DNA of 64,000 nucleotides from an uncultured Lachnospiraceae bacterium (GTDB lineage Bacteria > Bacillota > Clostridia > Lachnospirales > Lachnospiraceae): positions 84,736 to 148,735 of the forward strand of contig CAJUQJ010000007.1 of assembly GCA_910588215.1 (NCBI GenBank), read 5' to 3'. A program made the translations under genes and the position numbers. Positions 15,926 to 22,878 of this stretch are shown in pieces. The stretch's first letter is position 1, and each line of letters opens with the position of its first letter. The notes under the pieces are model-generated. The model was given only the letters and a program-made list of their open reading frames with translations. It was not told the origin of the DNA and did not search any database.

Positions 15926-17419
15926 ATGACAAGTCAGACATTGAGAGAAGCCCGTAAATATGAGGAGACTTCGGCTAAGATGATAGCAAAGGAGGAAAGG
16001 CCGGATTTTCATCTGTCCGTGCGCACGGGCTGGCTGAACGATCCCAATGGGTTTTCGTATTATGGCGGAAAATATCATATGTTCTACCAGTATAATCCGT
16101 ATAATGCCCAATGGGGACCGATGCACTGGGGACATGCGGTGAGCGACGATCTTCTGCACTGGGAATATCTTCCGGCGGCGCTGGCCCCGGATGAAGCTTA
16201 TGACAGGGACGGTTGCTTCTCCGGCAGTGCGGTCACGATGGATGACGGAAGCCAGTTGCTGATGTATACCGGTGTGTTGAGAGAACGGCAAAGAGACGGC
16301 GATTTTCGCGAAGTACAGACGCAGTGTCTGGCGATCGGTGACGGAACGGACTACGAGAAGTATGAGAAGAATCCGGTTCTTGACGAGAAGGATCTGCCGG
16401 AAGGATGCAGCAGGAATGACTTCCGGGATCCGAAGATGTGGAGAAAAAGCGATGGAACTTACTGCTGTGCGATTGGCAGCAGACCGGCGGACGGCAGCGG
16501 GCAGATCCTTCTGTATACCAGCGAGGACGGTTTTACATGGAAGTATAAGAAGGTGCTGGCGGCAAACAATAACCGGTTCGGTAAGATGTGGGAGTGTCCC
16601 GACTTTTTTCGGCTGGATGGCAAGGGTGTTCTGCTTGTAAGCCCGCAGGATATGCTTCCGTCGGGATTTGAATACCACAACGGCAACGGGACACTGTGTC
16701 TGATTGGTGCGTATGACGAAGAGACGGATACTTTTACAGAACAGTATGACCAGTCGATCGATTACGGTATCGATTTCTATGCGCCGCAGACGGTATTGAC
16801 GCCCGACGGACGAAGAGTCATGATCGGATGGATGCAGAACTGGGACACCTGCAGCATCCGGTCGCAGGATGTGCGCTGGTTCGGACAGATGAGCCTGCCC
16901 CGGGAACTGTCCGTGAGGAACGGAAGACTGTATCAGAATCCTATAAGAGAACTGGAACAGATGCGCTGTAACAAAGTGGTTTATCAGAATATCTCCGTGG
17001 CGGGGAGCGTCAGCCTGGAAGGGATCAAAGGCCGGAGAATTGACATGGAACTGATCATCAGTCCAGAGGAGGGGCAGGATCTTTATCACAAGTTTGCGGT
17101 ACGTTTTGCGCAGGATGATCAGTTCCGGACTTCTGTCAGCTTTCGCCCGAAAGACTCCGTTCTGAAGATCGACAGGAAATTTTCCGGATCAAGACGGGCG
17201 ATTATACACCAGAGACGGAGCCTGATAAACGGCGGCGATGGCAGATTAAAGCTGCGAATCATCCTTGACCGGTTCAGCGCGGAAGTGTTCGTGAACGACG
17301 GGGAGCAGGTGGTGACAGCGACGATCTATACGGATCAGACGGCGGACGGGATCTCCTTCTTTGCGGACGGCGCAGCGCGGATCGACGTGGTGAAATATGA
17401 TCTGGAGGCAGGCGTATAG
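15926..17419 (+). CDS. GH32 beta-fructosidase (sucrose-6-phosphate hydrolase / fructanase)
   Basis: Family 32 glycoside hydrolase of about 497 residues, hydrolysing beta-fructosidic bonds in sucrose, sucrose-6-phosphate or fructo-oligosaccharides. The catalytic triad is visible: nucleophile Asp near residue 39 in WLNDPNG, transition-state stabiliser Asp in FRDPKMW (about 168), and acid/base Glu in MWECPDFF (about 222). The five-bladed propeller is followed by a C-terminal beta-sandwich (about 350-495) with FSAEVFVNDGEQVVTATIY. No signal peptide is present, so it acts in the cytoplasm on imported sugars. An in-frame GTG at 15920, with AGGAAAGG upstream, is an alternative start. With the ROK kinase and ABC genes it forms a fructan-use pathway. 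Confidence 0.9.
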   Translation: MTSQTLREARKYEETSAKMIAKEERPDFHLSVRTGWLNDPNGFSYYGGKYHMFYQYNPYNAQWGPMHWGHAVSDDLLHWEYLPAALAPDEAYDRDGCFSGSAVTMDDGSQLLMYTGVLRERQRDGDFREVQTQCLAIGDGTDYEKYEKNPVLDEKDLPEGCSRNDFRDPKMWRKSDGTYCCAIGSRPADGSGQILLYTSEDGFTWKYKKVLAANNNRFGKMWECPDFFRLDGKGVLLVSPQDMLPSGFEYHNGNGTLCLIGAYDEETDTFTEQYDQSIDYGIDFYAPQTVLTPDGRRVMIGWMQNWDTCSIRSQDVRWFGQMSLPRELSVRNGRLYQNPIRELEQMRCNKVVYQNISVAGSVSLEGIKGRRIDMELIISPEEGQDLYHKFAVRFAQDDQFRTSVSFRPKDSVLKIDRKFSGSRRAIIHQRRSLINGGDGRLKLRIILDRFSAEVFVNDGEQVVTATIYTDQTADGISFFADGAARIDVVKYDLEAGV

Positions 17420-17463
17420 GAGCATCCGGACTCCTTAAATCGCCAGGAAATATGCAGTACAAC

Positions 17464-17504
17464 AACAGAGCATACAGGACCAAAAGTCCATATGCTCTGT
17501 TTTG
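17464..17504 (+). terminator. Rho-independent terminator after GH32
   Basis: AACAGAGCATA pairs with TATGCTCTGTT, with an inner GGAC/GTCC extension and a CAAAA loop, followed by TTTT. It closes the fructan operon. Confidence 0.85.
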
Positions 17505-17823
17505 GTTTGCGCGCCATGGGCGCGCTCTAACGGGTGAAAAGGTGGCTGAAGTGTCTTTGCTTGTTTTTCATATTTTTTAATAGTAATTTAATTGTACTAT
17601 AGGCGGAAATGGAATAAGATATGTAACAAGATATAAGGAATGCAGTACGGAGTAAGGTGTGACTATAAGTTGAATAAATTCTCTGATGAGCAATTTAGTT
17701 CAACAAACTGAACAAGTTCAGTTAGAATTTGTGTCGAAGCGTCACAAATTCTGTTGATCGCAGAACAGAATCTGAAATTCTGCTCGCGTCCTCAGCGCAA
17801 AGCGCTTCGGAATGGAGGTAAAG
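17505..17823. other. Intergenic region with hairpins upstream of the zinc-ribbon gene
   Basis: No gene was seen. A perfect hairpin has arms GAATTTGTG (17725-17733) and CACAAATTC (17743-17751) around a 9-nt loop. Further dyads lie around CAGAAC/GTTCTG-type and AATTTC/GAAATT-type repeats at 17757-17785. The segment GCGCTTCGGAATGGAGG (17802-17818) just before the start resembles sequence at 26139-26154 and 39297-39313, suggesting a dispersed degenerate repeat. Confidence 0.4.
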
Positions 17824-18216
17824 ATGAGAGAGAAATTACAACGTTTTATGTGGGGACGTTACGGGAGCGATCGTCTCAGTCAGGTATTGATGGTGTGTGC
17901 CCTTGTGTTGATGGTTCTTTCTTTTCCGATAGGAAGCAGCTTCTATCTGCCGGCGCTGGCGTTGATGGGATATGTGTATTTCCGCATGTTTTCCCGCAAT
18001 ATTGCGAAGCGGTCGGCGGAGAATCAGTGGTATCTCGCCAGAGAGATGAAAGTCAGAAGATGGTTTCAGAACCGTAAAAGGGATTTCGCCGGGCGTAAGG
18101 AGTATAAGATCTTTAAATGTCCGCATTGCGGTCAGAGGCTTCGCGTGCCCAGAGGAAAAGGGCGTATTGCGATCCGGTGCAGGAAATGCAATCATGAGTT
18201 TATCAGGAAGAGCTGA
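17824..18216 (+). CDS. Membrane protein with C-terminal zinc ribbon
   Basis: 130 residues. Two hydrophobic segments (about 17-33 and 37-52) form a membrane hairpin. A basic linker follows, then a C-terminal four-cysteine zinc ribbon with CPHCG and CRKCN (about residues 98-124). The family was not recognised by name; similar short proteins occur in Lachnospiraceae beside DnaJ and DUF5685 genes. ATG 17824 is preferred over 17812 because GGAGG (17814-17818) precedes it by 5 bp. A decayed copy of the last 19 codons lies at 8635-8691. The gene is 23 bp upstream of the DUF5685 gene and is probably in one operon with it and the DnaJ protein. Confidence 0.75.
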   Translation: MREKLQRFMWGRYGSDRLSQVLMVCALVLMVLSFPIGSSFYLPALALMGYVYFRMFSRNIAKRSAENQWYLAREMKVRRWFQNRKRDFAGRKEYKIFKCPHCGQRLRVPRGKGRIAIRCRKCNHEFIRKS

Positions 18217-18239
18217 GTGCAGGAAAGGATTGACAGACT

Positions 18240-19139
18240 ATGTTCGGGTATATCAGGATCAATAAGGCGGAGATGAAGTTCAGGGAATTTGATGTCTATC
18301 AGTCCTATTACTGCGGAATCTGCCGTGACCTGAAACGCAAATACGGCGTGGCGGGGCAGTTTTCCTTAAGCTATGATATGACCTTTGTGGCCATGCTTCT
18401 GACGGGACTGTATGAACCGGAGACGAGCACGGGAACCTGCAGGTGTATAGTGCATCCTTTGGAAAAGCATGGGACGCGGAATAATATATATACTGAATAT
18501 GCGGCAGATATGAATGCGCTGTTTGCCTGTTATAAATGCCGGGACGACTGGAAGGATGAGAAGAAACTGCATCAGTTACTCTATGGCAGGGTTCTGGAGG
18601 GCAGGAGCAGGCGTCTGCAGGAAACCTACGGTGAGAAACTGCGGAGGATCGAACGTCTGATGCAGGATTTTGAGGAGACGGAGCAGCAGGAGCCGCAGAC
18701 CGGGCCGGGAGCACAGGACTCCGGGTATTCCCGGCTGGATACGCTGGCCGGTTTGTTTGGCAAAGTGATGGCGGAGATCGTGACGGTGAGGGAGGATGAG
18801 TGGGCGAATCAACTGAGACGTTTCGGCTTTTTCCTTGGAAAGTTTATCTATCTTATGGATGCCTATGAGGATGTAGAGACGGATATCAGGAACGGAACGC
18901 CCAATCCTCTGAAAGGAAGATACGGTTCACCGGACTTCGAGGAAGCGTGCAGGGCCATGCTCACAATGATGATGTCGGAGTGCTGCAGCGCTTTTGAGAT
19001 ACTGCCCATACTGGATAATGTGGAGATACTGCGCAATGTGCTGTATTCCGGCGTCTGGTGCAGATACGAGGCCATCCATGAGAAAAGGCGGAAGAAGGAA
19101 CAGGATGGGCAGCAGCCTACGATGAACGGGACAGTGTGA
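18240..19139 (+). CDS. DUF5685 family protein
   Basis: 299 residues matching what I know of the DUF5685 family: MFGYIRINKAEMKFREFDVY at the start, then YYCGICRDLKRKYG with a CxxC pair, a second cysteine pair in TCRCIVHP, a CYKC-type pair near 95, and C-terminal helices with AYEDVETDIRNGTPNPL. Cysteines and acidic residues suggest a metal- or prenyl-synthase-like helical fold, but no activity is established. It is flanked by a zinc-ribbon membrane protein and a DnaJ-domain protein, an arrangement that hints at a membrane-linked protein-quality or assembly role (inference). Confidence 0.78.
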   Translation: MFGYIRINKAEMKFREFDVYQSYYCGICRDLKRKYGVAGQFSLSYDMTFVAMLLTGLYEPETSTGTCRCIVHPLEKHGTRNNIYTEYAADMNALFACYKCRDDWKDEKKLHQLLYGRVLEGRSRRLQETYGEKLRRIERLMQDFEETEQQEPQTGPGAQDSGYSRLDTLAGLFGKVMAEIVTVREDEWANQLRRFGFFLGKFIYLMDAYEDVETDIRNGTPNPLKGRYGSPDFEEACRAMLTMMMSECCSAFEILPILDNVEILRNVLYSGVWCRYEAIHEKRRKKEQDGQQPTMNGTV

Positions 19140-19184
19140 GGGAAAGGCATGGCGGTCAGAGAATGCCGATAAGGAGCAGAACGG

Positions 19185-19892
19185 ATGACAGATCCATACA
19201 ATATATTGGGGGTGGCGAGAGGCGCTTCCGAGGAAGAAATCAAGAAAGCATACAAAACATTGAGCCGGAAATATCATCCGGACGCCAATATCAACAATCC
19301 CAACCGGAATCAGGCGGAGGAGCGGTTTAAAGAAATTCAGGCGGCCTATCAGCAGATCATGAAGGAGAAGACTTCCGGTTACGGTGGGCACGGCTACAGC
19401 GGCGGGACGGATTCGCAGGGCAGCTACGGCGGCTTTGGTTATGGGCCGTCCTGGTCTTTTGGCTATGGCGGTTTCGGGCAGAGTCAGGAAACGGGCTATG
19501 AAGAGGAGGCCCATCTTCGGGCGGCAGGCAACTATATCCGGAACGGCTATTACAGGGAGGCGCGCACGACGCTGGACAATATGGCACAGCGGGAGAGAAA
19601 TGCCAGATGGTACTATTACAGCGCGGTGGCTCACTTCGGGCTTGGCAGCAACGTGGCGGCGCTGGAACATGCGAGAAGGGCGGCGGCGCTGGAGCCGGAT
19701 AATATCAGTTACCGCAGCCTGGTTCAGCAGCTGGAGAGTGGCGGCAGCTGGTACAGACAAAGGCAGGCTTCCTACGGGTATCCGACTTTTGGCGGCGGAG
19801 ATCTGTGTATGAAGCTCTGCTGTCTGGAAATGATGTGCAATCTGTGCTGTTGCGGCGGCGGATACGGCGTGCGGGGGATGGTCTGCTGCTGA
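19185..19892 (+). CDS. DnaJ-domain protein with Cys-rich tail
   Basis: 235 residues. The J domain (about 3-65) has [31 protein letters not shown] with the essential HPD motif, so it can stimulate an Hsp70 ATPase. A Gly/Tyr/Ser-rich linker (about 66-105) follows. Next is a TPR-like segment (about 110-180, [54 protein letters not shown]), then a short tail with repeated cysteines ([19 protein letters not shown]) that could bind metal or be lipid-modified. The zinc-finger domain of true DnaJ is absent. It follows DUF5685 by 45 bp and is probably in the same operon. Confidence 0.85.
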   Translation: MTDPYNILGVARGASEEEIKKAYKTLSRKYHPDANINNPNRNQAEERFKEIQAAYQQIMKEKTSGYGGHGYSGGTDSQGSYGGFGYGPSWSFGYGGFGQSQETGYEEEAHLRAAGNYIRNGYYREARTTLDNMAQRERNARWYYYSAVAHFGLGSNVAALEHARRAAALEPDNISYRSLVQQLESGGSWYRQRQASYGYPTFGGGDLCMKLCCLEMMCNLCCCGGGYGVRGMVCC

Positions 19893-20090
19893 CCGTGTAA
19901 AATGTGATGATTTTTGCTTGTACTTTTCTTTCTTTGTGATAGAATAGCCGTAATGTATTGTATGAAATACAGACCGGAATGACCGGCGGCAATCGGCATG
20001 AAATCTGGCAGTAATTGTCAATTTCTGCCTGTATAAATCGGAACGGATCGGAAATCCTTATTCTATAAAAATAGAAAAGGAGAGAGAACG

Positions 20091-20408
20091 ATGAGAGAAG
20101 ACCGATTGATTGGGCCGGAACTGGCCATGAGCGCACTTGACGAGATTCCCGAAGTAAAAAGCGACGCCAAGGATATTGTAGGGCTGGTGAAAAGCAGCGG
20201 CCGCATTACCGGGTATCAGCTTTCAGACGGTAACACCGTCTCGAAAGAGGATGGCGTGGCAATGGCTAAGAACGGCGAGATCAAGGGTGTCGGCATCGCC
20301 CACCGCAACGACAGTGAATATTTGAAGTCCCTTCCCGACGGGGACGAAGGGAATAATTTAAGTAACCTGCCTTCGGTAAGTCAGGGGCGCGTTGATAAAT
20401 ATCATTAA
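20091..20408 (+). CDS. DUF3892-like small protein
   Basis: 105 residues. The core VKSDAKDIVGLVKSSGRITGYQLSDGNTVSKEDGVAMAKNGEIKGVGIAHRN fits the DUF3892 pattern: a short beta-rich domain of unknown function common in Firmicutes and often near mobile or defence genes. The start follows AAAAGGAGAGAG. The gene stands alone, with a roughly 200-bp promoter region upstream. The hydrophilic tail shows no further domain. Confidence 0.7.
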   Translation: MREDRLIGPELAMSALDEIPEVKSDAKDIVGLVKSSGRITGYQLSDGNTVSKEDGVAMAKNGEIKGVGIAHRNDSEYLKSLPDGDEGNNLSNLPSVSQGRVDKYH

Positions 20409-20678
20409 GATAAATATTGAGTCACCTGCTATATTGGATCCTTTTTGATCCGGCATGATTCCGCCTGGCAGAGCAGAGAAACCGGTTTGTTGAAGTTTCA
20501 ATAACCAATATGCGGATGAATGGATTACGGATCCTTTGGCAGGCGCGATGATCAAAGATACCGACCGATTAGTTGTGATGGGGATGTATTTGGTTGAGAG
20601 GATGGTGTCATATTTACAGGTAATCGTGAATGTGATGGAAGGTGTAGAAAATGACGCGACTGGAGGTGACGCGACAGT
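20409..20678. other. Region before the AAA-ATPase gene, possible gene remnant
   Basis: No confident gene. A 48-codon open frame from ATG 20548 to the stop at 20692-20694 overlaps the next start and reads MIKDTDRLVVMGMYLVERM, with plausible upstream codons but no ribosome site; it may be a decayed fragment. Two GGATCC(TTT) motifs (20437, 20529) and a GACGCGAC direct repeat (20653, 20668) are visible. Confidence 0.3.
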
Positions 20679-22427
20679 ATGGCAAGGACGATAGGTATCG
20701 GTAACCAGGATTTTGAGACGATCAGACGGGAAGGCTATTTCTATATTGACAAGACTGATCTGATACGCCAGTGGTGGGAAAGCGGGGACGGCGTGACGCT
20801 GATCACCAGACCGAGAAGGTTTGGAAAGACCTTGAATATGAGTATGCTGGAGAAATTCTTTTCTGTGGATTATAAGGACAGAGGGGATCTGTTTTGCGGT
20901 CTTAAGATCTGGGAAAGTAAGAAATACATAGATTTGCAGGGCACTTATCCGGTGATCTTTCTCAGTTTTGCCGGTGTCAAAGAGAGCACTTATGCGGATG
21001 CAAGGGAAAGCATGTGCAGGACCATCGAGGAGCAGTACAATAAATATGACCGTCTGCTTAACGGAGATCTGCTCAATGAGAGAGAAAAAGCGTTCTGTCG
21101 GAGCATTTCTGCAAATATGTCAGACAGCATGGCGGCGGCATCGCTGAGGGCGCTTTCTGATTTTCTTGGCAGATATTATGGAAAGAAAACGATCATCCTT
21201 CTGGATGAATATGATACACCCATGCAGGAAGCGTATGTCAATGGGTATTGGGCAAAGATGGTTGCTTTTACCAGAAGCCTGTTTAACGCGACATTTAAGA
21301 CGAATCCGTATCTGGAGCGCGCTGTTATGACAGGGATCACGAGGGTCAGCAAAGAGTCGATCTTTTCTGATCTGAATAATCTTGAGGTAGTGACTACAAC
21401 CTCAGAGAAGTATTCCGATTGTTTCGGGTTTACAGAGGATGAGGTCTTTGCAGTATTAGAGGAATATGGTCTGTCTGATCAAAAGCAGAAGGTAAAGGAC
21501 TGGTATGACGGATTTTCTTTTGGAAAAAGAAAGGATATCTACAATCCGTGGTCGATCATTAATTTTGTTGATAAGAAGAGAGTCGGTGCATACTGGGCCA
21601 ATACCAGCGCCAATCGTCTGGTGGAAAAACTGATCAGAGAGGGTAAACCGAAAGTCAAGCAGGCTTTTGAAGATCTGCTTGACGGCGGAACGCTTCATAT
21701 GGAAATAGATGAACAGATCGTCTATGACCAGTTATCGGCGAAGAAGAATGCGGTCTGGAGCCTCTTTCTTGCCAGTGGTTATCTGAAAGTAGCCGGCACT
21801 GTATTTGAGGAAAGAACAGGGCGCATGTATTATGACCTGACGTTGACCAATAAAGAAGTGCATATCATGTTTGCCAATATGGTTCAGGACTGGTTTGCGT
21901 GGAATGATGATTACAATGATTTCATCAAGGCATTGCTGCTTGGAGATGTGAAAGCGATGAACCTGTATATGAACCGTGTGACAACGGAAATGTTCAGCTT
22001 CTTTGATACGGGCAAAAGCCCGCAGGGAGAGCCGGAACGCTTCTACCATGGGTTTGTGTTGGGACTGATGGTGGAACTGGAGGACAGGTATGTGATCACG
22101 TCCAACAGGGAAAGCGGTTTCGGCAGATATGATGTGATGTTAGAACCCAGAAGCCTGGCGGCAGCGGTGGCATTGCAGGGAAAAGACGCTGCACCGCATA
22201 ACGACGTTCTGCCAGATGCCATTATCATAGAGTTTAAGGTACAGGACACGGAGGAGACAGAACTGACTGAAACAGTATGCAGCGCCTTAAAACAGATCGA
22301 GGAGCGGGATTATCAGGCATCCCTGATCGCCAGAGGGATTCCAAAAGAACGGATCCGGAAGTATGGCTTTGCTTTCTGTGGCAAGAGAGTGCTGATAGCA
22401 CAACAGGATCCGGTGTGTCTCCAGTAA
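20679..22427 (+). CDS. AAA-ATPase / PD-(D/E)XK domain protein
   Basis: 582 residues with the two-domain architecture of the large AAA-ATPase-like (PF09820) plus PDDEXK_9 (PF08011) family. The N-terminus has YFYIDKTDLI and the atypical Walker A RPRRFGKTLNMSML (about 46-59), with Walker B-like IILLDEYDTP (about 171-180). The C-terminal part carries a nuclease-like core: GFGRYDVMLEPR, then IIIEFKV with the E-x-K of the PD-(D/E)XK fold. These proteins are abundant in gut anaerobes, often in multiple copies, and their biological function is unproven. GGAGGTG upstream supports the start. The gene is solitary, with a remnant on the opposite strand just downstream. Confidence 0.88.
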   Translation: MARTIGIGNQDFETIRREGYFYIDKTDLIRQWWESGDGVTLITRPRRFGKTLNMSMLEKFFSVDYKDRGDLFCGLKIWESKKYIDLQGTYPVIFLSFAGVKESTYADARESMCRTIEEQYNKYDRLLNGDLLNEREKAFCRSISANMSDSMAAASLRALSDFLGRYYGKKTIILLDEYDTPMQEAYVNGYWAKMVAFTRSLFNATFKTNPYLERAVMTGITRVSKESIFSDLNNLEVVTTTSEKYSDCFGFTEDEVFAVLEEYGLSDQKQKVKDWYDGFSFGKRKDIYNPWSIINFVDKKRVGAYWANTSANRLVEKLIREGKPKVKQAFEDLLDGGTLHMEIDEQIVYDQLSAKKNAVWSLFLASGYLKVAGTVFEERTGRMYYDLTLTNKEVHIMFANMVQDWFAWNDDYNDFIKALLLGDVKAMNLYMNRVTTEMFSFFDTGKSPQGEPERFYHGFVLGLMVELEDRYVITSNRESGFGRYDVMLEPRSLAAAVALQGKDAAPHNDVLPDAIIIEFKVQDTEETELTETVCSALKQIEERDYQASLIARGIPKERIRKYGFAFCGKRVLIAQQDPVCLQ

Positions 22428-22446
22428 TACATAAGATACGCTTCGC

Positions 22447-22710
22447 CTAATAGATTTCCACACAATGGATGGCGGGATCGTCAACCAGTTTGACGGCTGT
22501 CGTTGGCTGTTCAATATTTTAAACTGGAGGTAACCGTACAACGGCACCTCCATTATCTGTTCCGTTCCCCAGATCTGTTCATAGAAATCCGTAAAGGACA
22601 TCTGCTTCGGCACGGGATTTTGCATTTTCGGCTCCAAATATCTGAATAAAGGCGGCCTGCTGTTTTCCTGTACCCTTTTCCAATTGTCTGGTAGTGATTG
22701 TATAGATCAT
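22447..22710 (-). pseudogene. Small hypothetical gene with two in-frame stops
   Basis: Read from ATG 22710 on the minus strand, one frame of 88 codons runs to TAG at 22447-22449. It is interrupted by TGA (22579-22581) and TAA (22519-22521). The first 43 residues begin MIYTITTRQLEKGTGKQ and continue with QAAFIQIFGAENAKSRAEA. The final stretch TTAVKLVDDPAIHCVEIY looks coding too, so the frame is preserved across both stops. It therefore looks like point-mutational decay of a small protein of unknown function rather than random sequence. Confidence 0.6.
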
Positions 22711-22878
22711 TGCCTTCCACCCCTCACTTCTATAAATAATATATCACACAAAAATTATCTTAATAATATTATATTGAAACGCCTGATATAACGCAAAATA
22801 TCGCAATTCAGGCAAACTATTTGGTTAATATGATTATAGCGCATCAGGGCCTGGCAGACAAACATTGCTGTCGTGGCT
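22711..22878. other. Short spacer, no gene seen
   Basis: AT-rich sequence downstream of the converging permease gene. No terminator with a clear T run was identified. Confidence 0.3.

Noticed and set aside
15479..17089. 536-codon minus-strand open frame opposite the GH32 gene
   Set aside because: It is an antisense shadow of a gene with clear GH32 catalytic motifs, and its translation has no recognisable family, domain or signal features.
18927..20021. 364-codon minus-strand open frame
   Set aside because: Spans several real plus-strand genes (DUF5685 and DnaJ) and has shadow-type composition.
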